Shown here one piece after another: positions 1 to 7,331 of a DNA stretch of 16,588 bases. Under the pieces are notes generated by a model. The model was not told the DNA's origin and did not search any database. It saw only the letters and a list, made by a program, of their open reading frames with translations. This DNA comes from CAZAGD01 sp049699975 (GTDB taxonomy: Bacteria; Desulfobacterota; SM23-61). The translations under genes were made by a program, and so were the position numbers. The stretch lies in contig JBNAWB010000067.1 of the NCBI GenBank assembly GCA_049699975.1, positions 1 through 16,588 of the forward strand, written 5' to 3'. Numbering within the stretch: the first letter of the stretch is position 1; every line of letters begins with the position of its first letter.

Positions 1-1630
1 CTTCTTTTTGCGCCGCTGTCTTCAATTCTTTAAGCAAGCGGGCAACTTCTTTATTGTCCCGCTTATCTTTTACCGCCCGCAGATTAGCAATCTGCCTCTC
101 CTCCGCCTCCTCTCTTCTCTTGGGATCGTAAGGATGGGCTACCAAGCGCGTGGTAGTAACCTCCAATTCATTCTCCCCCGTGTAGCAATTAACGCCCACA
201 ATCAATTCCTTCCCTTCCTCTAATCTCTTCTGCCGTTCATAAGCACTCCTGGCTACTTCCCGCTGCATATACCCACTTTCAATGGCGGCCACCGCTCCGC
301 CCATCTTCTGAATCTTTTCAAACTCCGCCCAAGCAGCTTCCTCAATCTGGTCAGTCAGGGATTCCACATAATAAGAACCCGCCAAAGGATCGATTACCTC
401 TACTAACCTGGCCTCATGCTGTAAAATGCGCGCCGCATCTTCACTTAACTGAATAGCCTCCAAACTCCAACCCAAACCCATCGGTTCATCATAGGGCGGA
501 TAACAATTCGGCGGCCCGCCAGCTAAAGCAGCCGCAATACCCCCAACCACTGATCTTACTAAGTTATTCAAAGGCCTCTGCACAGTGCAGTTAAAATTCC
601 CGGGATAAACGGTAATGGGAATACGCAAGGTCAGCGACCTTTCATTCTGCGCCCCAAACCTTTCCTTTAGTAATTTGGCCCACATCCGGCGGGCAGCGCG
701 ATGAAAAGCAATCTCCTTGAAAAACTCCATGCTCCCCCCAAAAGCATTAAAAGTAAAACGCGGCGCAAAAGAATCTATCGGCAAACCCGCATTTATCCCC
801 TCCTGCAAATAAGCCGCTCCAATAGCCATACTAAAAGCTAAATCCTGTTCCCTGGTCGCTCCTGCTTCCCGGATATGATAACCACCAATACTCGTTACAT
901 TCACATTGGGCAAGTATTTAGTGAAGAACACTAAACTATCCCGAAACATCCTCATAGAAGGACGAGGAGGAAATATATAAGTGCCCCGGGCGACAAATTC
1001 CTTTAATATGTCGTTCTGCGGGGTAGCTCTCAATTTGTCCCAAGAGATTCCTCTTTTTTCAGCTAAAGCCATATACATGGCCATGATGATGTTGGCCGGC
1101 GCATTGATCGTAAAATTAGAAGCCGTGCGGTCTATATCATTCTCCCCTGAAAAGGCTTCAAAGATGACCTCCATATCCCGCAAAGTATCTACAGCCACTC
1201 CCACCTTACCAACCTCCCCCGCGGCTAAAGGAGAATCAGAGTCATACCCACATTGCGTAGGCAAATCAAAAGCAATGTTAGGACCAGCCCGCGAACCAAG
1301 TTTTTTCATATGCAAATAATAATCCCGGGTATCCTCAGGCGCACCATTACCTGAGTATCGTCCCGCCCTAACTAACCCAGGGGCTTGAGCAATTCCCCCA
1401 GAACCTCTCTCGCCAGTGCGATAAGGAAAAGTTGGATAGGTTCCCGCCGTAAATGGATACTGACCAGGAAAGCCAACCTGCTTTAGAAAATCAAATTCAG
1501 CACTTAAATCTAAGGGAGTATAAAATTGGGTCGGTGATTCTTTTAATTTAAACCTCTCCAAAGCTGGTTTAAGAGTCTTCTCTTCCCAGCGTTTCTTCTC
1601 TTCTTTTATTTTTTCTAAATCTTCTTTCAT
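1..1630 (-). CDS. Divergent methylmalonyl-CoA mutase-like large subunit (3' end beyond window)
   Basis: This is the N-terminal catalytic TIM-barrel domain of a coenzyme B12-dependent acyl-CoA mutase, which moves a CoA-thioester-bearing group between neighbouring carbons. 543 codons are visible; the end, and any B12-binding domain, lie outside. The ATG at 1630 has a strong GGAGGT six bases upstream. Family landmarks are AFDLPTQ (120-126), GYDSD (128-132), GEVGKVGVAVD (138-148), QNDILKE (205-211), GYHIREAGA with the active-site His (250-258; His252), PLNN (353-356) and DPLAGSYYVE (414-423). Two features are odd. The usual HTQTAGxSLTAQQP stretch is replaced by PITVYPGNFNCTVQRP (338-353). The segment after YPT (65-67) carries about 12 extra residues (roughly 70-90), where true mutases read TMYRG then RQYAG. 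It therefore belongs to the mutase superfamily, but methylmalonyl-CoA is probably not its substrate. Epimerase and a lyase lie upstream on the same strand. Confidence 0.88.
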   Translation of the reverse strand, partial: MKEDLEKIKEEKKRWEEKTLKPALERFKLKESPTQFYTPLDLSAEFDFLKQVGFPGQYPFTAGTYPTFPYRTGERGSGGIAQAPGLVRAGRYSGNGAPEDTRDYYLHMKKLGSRAGPNIAFDLPTQCGYDSDSPLAAGEVGKVGVAVDTLRDMEVIFEAFSGENDIDRTASNFTINAPANIIMAMYMALAEKRGISWDKLRATPQNDILKEFVARGTYIFPPRPSMRMFRDSLVFFTKYLPNVNVTSIGGYHIREAGATREQDLAFSMAIGAAYLQEGINAGLPIDSFAPRFTFNAFGGSMEFFKEIAFHRAARRMWAKLLKERFGAQNERSLTLRIPITVYPGNFNCTVQRPLNNLVRSVVGGIAAALAGGPPNCYPPYDEPMGLGWSLEAIQLSEDAARILQHEARLVEVIDPLAGSYYVESLTDQIEEAAWAEFEKIQKMGGAVAAIESGYMQREVARSAYERQKRLEEGKELIVGVNCYTGENELEVTTTRLVAHPYDPKRREEAEERQIANLRAVKDKRDNKEVARLLKELKTAAQKE

Positions 1631-1700
1631 GCTTAACCTCCCTTTCCTTTCGCCCCCCAAACCCCTCTGCACCTCCCTTTAAATTAAAGGGTGGTCAAAA

Positions 1701-1729
1701 ATTATATTTCTTATGTCATAGCGCGGCAA
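1701..1729 (-). promoter_or_regulatory. Candidate sigma-70 promoter for the mutase gene
   Basis: Read on the minus strand, TTGCCG (1729-1724) is followed by a 17-base spacer and a perfect TATAAT (1706-1701). This sits about 70 bases upstream of the mutase ATG. The -35 hexamer overlaps the small hairpin GCGGC-AAA-GCCGC (1723-1735), which looks like part of a dispersed repeat. If used, the mutase could be transcribed independently of the lyase upstream. The call rests on pattern match only. Confidence 0.4.
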
Positions 1730-1841
1730 AGCCGCAATCAAACTATTTAATCCTTCCATCCCCTTTGCCAAATGCGAGAGTGGAAATGGAGGGCAAGGGT
1801 TCATCCCTGGCCGCATTTTCGGCAAGCCCTAAAGGCTTGCC
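1723..1841. repeat. REP-like palindromic repeat cluster in the lyase-mutase gap
   Basis: The 326-base gap between lyase and mutase holds no convincing gene. It contains a perfect hairpin, GGCAAGCC (1821-1828) / GGCTTGCC (1834-1841) with loop CTAAA, and a second hairpin, GCGGC/GCCGC, at 1723-1735. Between them is a stretch containing GGGCAAGGGTTCATCCCT. This resembles the short GC-rich intergenic repeats scattered through many bacterial genomes. Neither hairpin is followed by a T-run on the minus strand, so a terminator is not supported. Copy number in the genome is unknown. Confidence 0.45.
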
Positions 1842-1970
1842 CTACGTTTTATCCTTAATCACCCAAGGACCGCCATCCAAGGCATATAATTTTTTAAAAA
1901 TTTTTTTCAGTTCTTTCTCTGGGCATTCTGCGAACTGGGAGAGTTGCTCTTTTTCATCAATCTGTCTCCG
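1842..1970 (-). pseudogene. Coding-like open stretch behind the lyase, no start codon
   Basis: Between TAG at 1973-1971 and TAG at 1844-1842, one minus-strand frame is open for 42 codons with a protein-like composition (for example KELKKIFKKLYALDGG, then PWVIKDKT). It has no ATG, GTG or TTG start. The closing TAG is the first triplet of the palindromic repeat cluster. It could be the remnant of a gene or of a longer lyase C-terminus cut off by repeat insertion, or it could be chance. I do not recognise the sequence. Confidence 0.2.
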
Positions 1971-3306
1971 CTAAAATTATTTTGTTCACAATCTCCTTAG
2001 CAAGACCAGTGTATTTTTCTGGGTCTAAAAGTTCCTCGATTTTATCTGGGCAGAGATGTTTAGCTACTCTCTCATCCGCCAATAAAGCATCTTTAAAAGC
2101 CAGTCCTTCTTCATGGGCTTTCATGGCGACTTCATATATAATCCGGTGAGCTCCTTGGTGCCCAATTTTTTCAGCCAAGGCAAACATCACTGGCTCAGCC
2201 ATAATTAATCCCCGCAGCAGATCAAGATTGGCGCGCATTCTTTTTTCATTCACCACCAAATCTTGCAAAATAACCAAGGAGTGCTTTAAAACACCTGAAG
2301 TATAAATACAGGCTTGGGGAACTATTTCCCATTCCACCATCCAGGAAGCCATATCCCGCTCATGCTCCTGCACCATCCCTTCCAAGGCCAAAGCGGCTTG
2401 ATAACGCACTATCTTGGAAAGAGCTAAGATAGCTTCACAGAGATGGGGATTACGCTTCTGCGGCATGGTACTACTACCCACTTTTCCCATAACGAAGGGT
2501 TCAGCCAATTCGCCAACTTCCGTCTTCTGCAGATTGATAATTTCTTTAGCAATCTTGCCCAGAGTAGCACAAATACTCGCTAAAAGAGAAACAAACTCCG
2601 CCACCCGATCTCGCGCCGGATGCCAAGTAATCTCGGGCTCTCCTAACCCCAACTCTTCCATCACTCTTTTCTGCACCTCAAGTCCCAATGCCCCCATAGC
2701 CGCATGCGTACCAACGGCTCCACTTAAATTACCCACTAAAATGCGCGACCGCGATTGCTCCCAGCGTTGTAGATGACGCCTCACCTCAGCTAACCAGATG
2801 GCTACTTTAAACCCAAATGTTATAGGCAGGGCATGTTGGCCATGAGTGCGTCCAGCCATAATTGTGCCCCCATGTCTGGGCGCCAGGTTTTTAAGAATCT
2901 GCTCAATTGTTCGCAGATCCCGAAAAATAATCTCTCCTGCTGCTTTTATCTGCAGCATCATCCCCGTATCCATTATATCTTGGGTTGTAGCGCCCCAATG
3001 AACATATTCCCCATATTCCTTTTGACAAACTTTTTGCAACCCCCAGATCAAAGGCATGATAGGATGAACCGTTCGGTCCGCTTCTTTTTTAAATTCAACA
3101 AGATTAAAGTTAGTTATTTTAGCCTTAGCTGAAATCTCTTCCGCTGCCGCTCGCGGAATTATACCCAATTTGGCCTGAACGCGAGCTAAAGCCGCTTCCA
3201 CCTCCAACCAGCACTGGAGACGGTATTCATCCGTAAAAATCTCCCGCATCTCTGCCCTGCTAAACCAATCGCCAAAAATCTGGGAATCGATCATCGTACT
3301 GGGCAT
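1957..3306 (-). CDS. Adenylosuccinate lyase/3-carboxymuconate cycloisomerase-type lyase
   Basis: This is a member of the fumarase/aspartase superfamily, whose enzymes mostly eliminate from succinyl-type substrates, often releasing fumarate. The chosen ATG at 3306 has AGGAG seven bases upstream and gives 449 residues, a normal length. Motifs from that start are HWGATTQD (103-110), GRTHGQHALP with the conserved Thr-His (152-161), and the mobile-loop signature GSSTMPQKRNP with its catalytic Ser (277-287). EHERDMASWMVEWE (314-327) is the pattern seen in PcaB-type cycloisomerases rather than in argininosuccinate lyase. The gene follows dctM by 14 bases and so is part of the transporter operon, which argues for a role on the imported compound rather than in purine synthesis. 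No protocatechuate-pathway genes are present, so carboxymuconate is not supported as substrate. A C-N lyase acting on N-substituted aspartates is one alternative. Confidence 0.85.
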   Translation of the reverse strand: MPSTMIDSQIFGDWFSRAEMREIFTDEYRLQCWLEVEAALARVQAKLGIIPRAAAEEISAKAKITNFNLVEFKKEADRTVHPIMPLIWGLQKVCQKEYGEYVHWGATTQDIMDTGMMLQIKAAGEIIFRDLRTIEQILKNLAPRHGGTIMAGRTHGQHALPITFGFKVAIWLAEVRRHLQRWEQSRSRILVGNLSGAVGTHAAMGALGLEVQKRVMEELGLGEPEITWHPARDRVAEFVSLLASICATLGKIAKEIINLQKTEVGELAEPFVMGKVGSSTMPQKRNPHLCEAILALSKIVRYQAALALEGMVQEHERDMASWMVEWEIVPQACIYTSGVLKHSLVILQDLVVNEKRMRANLDLLRGLIMAEPVMFALAEKIGHQGAHRIIYEVAMKAHEEGLAFKDALLADERVAKHLCPDKIEELLDPEKYTGLAKEIVNKIILAETD

Positions 3307-3320
3307 TTTTAAACTCCTCA

Positions 3321-4604
3321 TTATCTCGGCATAAGTAAATTAGGAAGAAATAGAGTGTAGGCTGGCCAATAAGTGATCAGCGCCAGTTGAATAATGGTAA
3401 TAATGATATACGGGGTGATCCCTCTAATAGTTTCGGCCAGAGGTGCCTTGGCCACTCCGGAAATAACATATAAATTAAGTCCTACAGGAGGAGTAATCAG
3501 GGCCACTTCCATATTCAGGGTCATCACAATTCCAAAATGGACAAGATCAATCCCCAAGGCTTTGATCACCGGCAAAATGATGGGTAAGGTAATAAGCATG
3601 ATGGAGACAACTTCTAAAAGGCAGCCTAAAATGAGCAAAGCGATATTTACGGCTAAGAGAAACCAAAAAGCGGTGAGTTTCATATCCCGGGCTATTTCCA
3701 CGAGCTTGGCCGGAAGACCTGCCTCGGTAAGCCAATTGCCAAAAGTAATGGCCGTGGAGATGATGAACATAATCATCCCCGCCGCTTTCATGGCCTCGGC
3801 ACAAATAGAAATTACCTCTTTGGGCCTTACTTCGCGATAGACGAAAAGGCTTATAAACATGGCCACCACTGCTCCCAGGGCAGCTGCTTCGGTCACCGTA
3901 ACAAAGCCAGAATAAATACCTCCCAGAATTATGAAAGGAAGTGATAAAGCTGGAGATGCTTTCCAAGTAGCCCGCAGAGCTTCTTTCCAAGAAGCCTTAG
4001 CTTCACCGCCAATATTTTTCCGCCGGGCATCGTAGCGAATCCAAAGCATGTAAAAGATGCCCTGCATCAGGCCGGGCAAAAATCCAGCCATGAAAAGGCG
4101 CGGAATAGATTCTTCGGCCATAATCCCATATATAATCATGGCAATACTTGGGGGAATCATAATGGCTATCGTACCCGCAGCCCCGATGCATCCTAAGGCA
4201 AAAGGACGAGGATACCCATGTTTTAGCATAGCTGGAATTACAATTACCCCGATAGCCAGAGCAGTGGCCACGCTAGACCCACAGATAGCTCCAAAAATCA
4301 TGCAGGAGACTACGGTGACCATGGCCAGTCCACCCCACCAATGGCGCACATAGCAATTGGCCATTTCAATGAGGTACTTGGAGCTGCCTCCGCGGACCAT
4401 AAATTGAGCAGCAATAACGAAAAAGGGAATGGCCATCAAAGGAAAAGTGTCTAAAGCGTTATACATCACCTCTGGGACCATATGCAGAGGAACAGCAGAG
4501 TAAAAGGCAATCATAACCATGCCAGTTATACCCAGAGTAAAAGCAATAGGTAATCCAAGACACAGAAGACCACCAAATATTAAACAAAGAACCAAGACCA
4601 TCAT
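3321..4604 (-). CDS. dctM: TRAP transporter large permease DctM (system 1)
   Basis: This is the 427-residue integral membrane subunit of a tripartite ATP-independent periplasmic transporter. It carries organic acids across the inner membrane using an ion gradient. The sequence is hydrophobic throughout, with about a dozen predicted membrane segments. It shows DctM family landmarks: GAICGSSVATALAIG near residue 107, IPPSIAMIIYG, SGFVTVTEAAA, and ITPPVGLNLYVISG near the C-terminus. Its ATG overlaps the dctQ stop by four bases (ATGA), implying translational coupling. The lyase gene follows directly. Substrate cannot be deduced from DctM; the lyase and mutase downstream suggest a carboxylate. Confidence 0.95.
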   Translation of the reverse strand: MMVLVLCLIFGGLLCLGLPIAFTLGITGMVMIAFYSAVPLHMVPEVMYNALDTFPLMAIPFFVIAAQFMVRGGSSKYLIEMANCYVRHWWGGLAMVTVVSCMIFGAICGSSVATALAIGVIVIPAMLKHGYPRPFALGCIGAAGTIAIMIPPSIAMIIYGIMAEESIPRLFMAGFLPGLMQGIFYMLWIRYDARRKNIGGEAKASWKEALRATWKASPALSLPFIILGGIYSGFVTVTEAAALGAVVAMFISLFVYREVRPKEVISICAEAMKAAGMIMFIISTAITFGNWLTEAGLPAKLVEIARDMKLTAFWFLLAVNIALLILGCLLEVVSIMLITLPIILPVIKALGIDLVHFGIVMTLNMEVALITPPVGLNLYVISGVAKAPLAETIRGITPYIIITIIQLALITYWPAYTLFLPNLLMPR

Positions 4605-5128
4605 TGGTGCTTTTCCTCGCGACTCAGCTCATGAGTCTCTAATATTTGGGCAAGTTCAAAACGGAAAATCAAAAGATAGATTCTTTTTATATACCTGATG
4701 GCTATTAAGGTACAACCCATGGCCACAGCCAAGTAAGGAATCCACAAGGGAAAGCGCAGAATGGTCAATGATCTTTCGTCACGGAGATAAGCCGTCGAAA
4801 CTATTCTATATCCATAATTAGCCACTAAAAGGCAAAAGCCAAGGGCTAAGAAAGAGTTGAAAATCGCCAAATAACGGCGGACGCTTAAAGAGAATCTTTC
4901 CACAAGCAACGTGGCAGCCACATGCCCTTTTTCTTCGGCTAAGGTACTAGCACTAAGGAAAACAGCCCAGATAATGGCATAAACCACCATTTCATCACTC
5001 CAGTCTGGGGCCGTCTTAAATATATAGCGCATGATTACCCCATAAAAAGCAATCACCACAGCGAGAAAGGCCAGAAGGCCAAATATAATTTTTTCTATTT
5101 CATTCCACCTCCTATAGATTTTTTCCAC
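4601..5128 (-). CDS. dctQ: TRAP transporter small permease DctQ (system 1)
   Basis: This is the small four-helix membrane subunit that pairs with DctM and docks the solute-binding protein. I chose the GTG at 5128, which has AGGGG seven bases upstream and gives 175 residues beginning at EKIYRRWNEIEK. The in-frame ATG at 5149 adds seven residues but has no ribosome binding site. The DctQ hallmark is visible: a first helix, then MRYIFKTAPDWSDEM with the conserved W-S-x-E-like segment, then three more hydrophobic stretches. A 185-base gap containing a strong stem-loop separates it from dctP. Confidence 0.92.
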   Translation of the reverse strand: MEKIYRRWNEIEKIIFGLLAFLAVVIAFYGVIMRYIFKTAPDWSDEMVVYAIIWAVFLSASTLAEEKGHVAATLLVERFSLSVRRYLAIFNSFLALGFCLLVANYGYRIVSTAYLRDERSLTILRFPLWIPYLAVAMGCTLIAIRYIKRIYLLIFRFELAQILETHELSREEKHQ

Positions 5129-5199
5129 CTTTAATCCCCTGCTCAACATTTTAAAAATTTTTAGGCTTTTGCTCTTTAAAAGATTAGGAATTTAACCTT

Positions 5200-5237
5200 C
5201 TAAGAGGATATTCCTCTACTCCGGAATATCCTCTTAG
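5200..5237 (-). other. Perfect 15-bp stem-loop between dctP1 and dctQ1
   Basis: CTAAGAGGATATTCC (5200-5214) and its exact complement (5223-5237) flank an eight-base loop. In the dctP1-dctQ1 transcript this folds into a perfect 15-bp hairpin starting about 76 bases after the dctP stop. No U-run follows on the minus strand, so a classical intrinsic terminator is unlikely. A 3' stabilising or RNA-processing structure that lets the binding protein be made in excess over the membrane subunits fits better. That last step is inference. Confidence 0.6.
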
Positions 5238-5313
5238 CCATTTAGATGTTTTCTAAATTTGATTAATCCAAATCCAGCCCTTAAAGGAGCTCCAGATGAG
5301 GATCTTCTCTTTT

Positions 5314-6333
5314 TTACATGCCCAGCGCTTTCATCGCTATCTTCACGAGTTCAGGATCATGCTTGAGCTCCTTTATTAATTTATCCTGGATAGGCATTAT
5401 CTGCTTCCGCCATTTAGCCAATTCTTCATCACTGGGATAATAAATATCTACTCCCTTGCTCATCAAAAATTCTTCCGCCTGTTTTTGCTCTTTTCTGGCG
5501 ATTTCTCTTTGTTTAGGAACAAGCTCATTCCAAGTTTCCTGAAAAATCTTTTGTAGATCCGCTGGCAAGCTGTTCCAAAATTTTAAACTTACCATAGGAA
5601 TATAATAGCCTTGAAAATTCCTGGTAAACACGCCGTATTTGACTCCAGCTTCGTGAAGCTTAGCACTCTCTACACTTTTAGCCGTAGAAGCCAAGCCATC
5701 GACCGTTCCTTGCGCCAAAGCCATGGGTACATCTGGCCAGGCTATAAAAACAGGGCTGGCCCCTAAGGCTTTGAAACGCTCTGCTGGAATCGAACCTCCG
5801 GAATGGCGCATTTTTAAACCCTTAAAATCTTCTAATTTAGTAATTTTCTTTTTTAGGGTCCAACAATTATCATAGCCCAACTCGTACCATCTACCTAAAG
5901 CTTTAACCTCCAATTTTTTCTCTAAAAGCTGGTTGACAAATTTTCCTACTTCGCCATCGACTAAATTTTCGGTAATCTTCCATGGCTGGCCAAAGAACAT
6001 AGGTAGCATAGTGATGCTCGTATTAGTCTCTACGCCTTCTAAGACCCAGTTGCCCGGAACACACATTTCTACAGTCCCTGTGCGGATGGCTTTACTCACA
6101 TGGGCATCTTTATAGAGCTGGCCACTGTGATAAAGCTTGGGGATAAGTTTACCGCCTGATCTTTTTTGAACCTCAGCCATGAAAATTTCTAAACCCATAT
6201 TCCGAGGATGATTGGGTACAGTATCCACCGAAATCTTAAATTCAAAAGTCTGCGCGCTTAGTTGGGCAGGTCTGCCAAAGAAAATGGCCAGCACTAAAAT
6301 TAACACAATCTTCCAACTCTTTGATTTTGCCAT
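5314..6333 (-). CDS. dctP: TRAP transporter solute-binding protein DctP (system 1)
   Basis: This 339-residue periplasmic protein binds the substrate and delivers it to DctQM. The signal peptide is plain: a Lys-rich start (MAKSKSWK), a hydrophobic core (IVLILVLAIFF) and a likely cleavage after LSA near residue 27. The mature part has the DctP fold landmarks. KMRHSGG (174-180) holds Arg176, which aligns with the conserved arginine that clamps the ligand carboxylate in this family. WPDVPMALAQGTVDGL follows (199-214). The start is supported by AAAGGAGGAGG just upstream. The ligand is probably a carboxylic acid; its identity cannot be read from sequence. It shares little residue-level similarity with the second DctP in the window. 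Confidence 0.95.
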   Translation of the reverse strand: MAKSKSWKIVLILVLAIFFGRPAQLSAQTFEFKISVDTVPNHPRNMGLEIFMAEVQKRSGGKLIPKLYHSGQLYKDAHVSKAIRTGTVEMCVPGNWVLEGVETNTSITMLPMFFGQPWKITENLVDGEVGKFVNQLLEKKLEVKALGRWYELGYDNCWTLKKKITKLEDFKGLKMRHSGGSIPAERFKALGASPVFIAWPDVPMALAQGTVDGLASTAKSVESAKLHEAGVKYGVFTRNFQGYYIPMVSLKFWNSLPADLQKIFQETWNELVPKQREIARKEQKQAEEFLMSKGVDIYYPSDEELAKWRKQIMPIQDKLIKELKHDPELVKIAMKALGM

Positions 6334-6427
6334 AACCCTCCTCCTTTAGGTATTTTGTTAATTTTGTTTTTTTTAAAAATTTTTTTAACTCACCTCCCTT
6401 ACCATAAATTTTTCTTTTTAGAAAATT

Positions 6428-6829
6428 TTATTTATTCTCTGGCTCTACTAACTCAATCAATATCCCGTATGTCCCTTTAGGATTGAGGAAAGCTACTTTA
6501 GAGTGGTGAGCTCCTCTTCGCGGTTGTTGATCAATCAAAGGGATTCCTTTAGCCTTAAGATCTTCCAAGGCCTTTTCAATATTATCTACCTGGTAAGCGA
6601 TATGATGAATACCTTCGCCCCTTTTTTCAATAAATTTTGAGATCACTCCTTCTGGGGTAGTCGATTGTAAAAGCTCAATGGCCGTATCTCCTACGGGAAT
6701 AAAACTGGCCTTAATTTCCCCTAAATGCTCTCGATCATGAATTTTTAAAGAAAGCACCTCCGCATAGAATTTCTCTGCTTCTTCAATATTTTTCACCGCC
6801 ACGCCAATATGGGCAATTTTTTTAATCAC
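6428..6829 (-). CDS. mce: Methylmalonyl-CoA epimerase
   Basis: This 133-residue protein of the glyoxalase/VOC fold interconverts (S)- and (R)-methylmalonyl-CoA, feeding B12-dependent mutases. Start is GTG at 6829 with AAGGAG eight bases upstream. The two beta-alpha-beta-beta-beta modules and family motifs are clear: IAHIGVAV with ligand His7, IELLQ with Glu52 in the second metal position, GEGIHHIAYQV with His75/His76, and ILIELVE with Glu126. FIEKRGEGIHHIAY (66-79) is close to the textbook epimerase signature. It is the first gene of block C, ahead of the TRAP-lyase-mutase genes. Since the mutase here looks atypical, the epimerase may act on a related branched dicarboxylyl-CoA. Confidence 0.9.
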   Translation of the reverse strand: MIKKIAHIGVAVKNIEEAEKFYAEVLSLKIHDREHLGEIKASFIPVGDTAIELLQSTTPEGVISKFIEKRGEGIHHIAYQVDNIEKALEDLKAKGIPLIDQQPRRGAHHSKVAFLNPKGTYGILIELVEPENK

Positions 6830-6899
6830 TTTCTTTTCTCCTTTCCATATGTATCTTTTGTCGATTTTTAAAAAACACAGAATTTCCGATGTTGCTAAG

Positions 6900-6927
6900 A
6901 TTCTACTCTTTCTTAAGAAAAATTCAA
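6900..6927 (-). promoter_or_regulatory. Candidate sigma-70 promoter for the epimerase-TRAP-lyase block
   Basis: On the minus strand TTGAAT (6927-6922) is followed by 16 bases and TAGAAT (6905-6900), about 70 bases ahead of the epimerase GTG. The hexamers match consensus at four and five of six positions. It lies between the 103-bp repeat and the gene, where a promoter for block C would be expected. No operator is obvious. Confidence 0.4.
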
Positions 6928-6936
6928 TATTCTTTG

Positions 6937-6962
6937 TAACCCCTCACCCTCCCCCTCTCCCC
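6937..6962. repeat. CCCTCACCC/CTCTCCCC intergenic repeat fragment
   Basis: This pyrimidine-rich stretch begins TAACCCCTCACCC and ends CCTCTCCCC. A similar arrangement, TAACCCCTCACC...TAACCCTCTCCCC, appears at the right edge of the window (16542-16588), there with a palindrome inserted between the halves. The pattern looks like a dispersed genomic repeat. The rest of the 6830-7331 gap holds the 103-bp repeat, a promoter candidate and no gene. Confidence 0.4.
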
Positions 6963-6989
6963 GCTGAGACTAGGTAACTATCCTTTTTC

Positions 6990-7092
6990 GTCATGGCGAG
7001 CGAGCCCGCACTTGATGCGGGGGAGCGTGGCCAACTCCTTATTTTCAATACATTACGAGATCGCCACGGTCTCTCCGCTCCCTCGCGATGAC
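6990..7092 (+). repeat. 103-bp MITE-like repeat, copy 1
   Basis: The ends are imperfect inverted repeats: GTCATGGCGAGCGAG at the left, and CTCGCGATGAC at the right reading back as GTCATCGCGAG. Inside is the hairpin CCGCA-CTTGA-TGCGG. It aligns without gaps, over exactly 103 bases, to the reverse complement of 10304-10406, with about 16 mismatches by hand count. Similarity weakens but continues for some bases outside both ends. There is no coding capacity, so it would have to be moved by an enzyme encoded elsewhere. Confidence 0.7.
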
Positions 7093-7210
7093 ATTATGAT
7101 CCAGTCTCGCTGCTTTAATAATCCCACCCTTCAGTAATGGATTACTATCTTTTACCTTCTTTCCCAAGATTGGGTTGCTATTCGTTCTTCACCAGTTAGG
7201 CGGCAAGCAA

Positions 7211-7235
7211 GGGAAGCGTGGCGATTTCGTTATTA
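7211..7235. repeat. Possible degenerate fragment of the 103-bp repeat
   Basis: The stretch around CGTGGCGATTTCGTTATTAC resembles the CGTGGCGATCTCGTAACAC segment inside copy 2 of the 103-bp repeat (10328 onward). It may be a decayed third copy in the same gap. The match is short and could be coincidence. Confidence 0.3.
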
Positions 7236-7331
7236 CTAATTTTTCCTATTTCTATTGGGAAAAGGTTACAGTCAATATGCTCACCATCATGAAATTACAC
7301 TCAGCATCCTCTATAGAGGAAAAGGGAAAAT

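Noticed and set aside
8..1319. Plus-strand open frames opposite the mutase, and similar ones opposite the lyase, permease, binding-protein and carboxyltransferase genes
   Set aside because: They are antisense to well-supported genes, show no family motifs and have low-complexity or Ser/Pro-rich compositions typical of shadow frames.
1675..1691. Palindrome CCCTTTAAATTAAAGGG as an operator or terminator
   Set aside because: It is short and AT-rich at the centre, with no T-run and no regulator nearby; chance is likely in this sequence.
1679..1759. 26-codon open frame in the lyase-mutase gap
   Set aside because: It lies in repeat-like sequence and overlaps the hairpin and promoter candidate; no support for it as a gene.
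3307..3321. Upstream ATG of the lyase overlapping the dctM stop (TAATG)
   Set aside because: It has no clear ribosome binding site, whereas AGGAG lies at the right distance before the ATG at 3306. The five extra residues are possible but less supported.
7307..7320. Palindrome TCCTCTATAGAGGA just after the dctM2 stop as a terminator
   Set aside because: The stem is only seven bases with no loop and no U-run follows on the minus strand.
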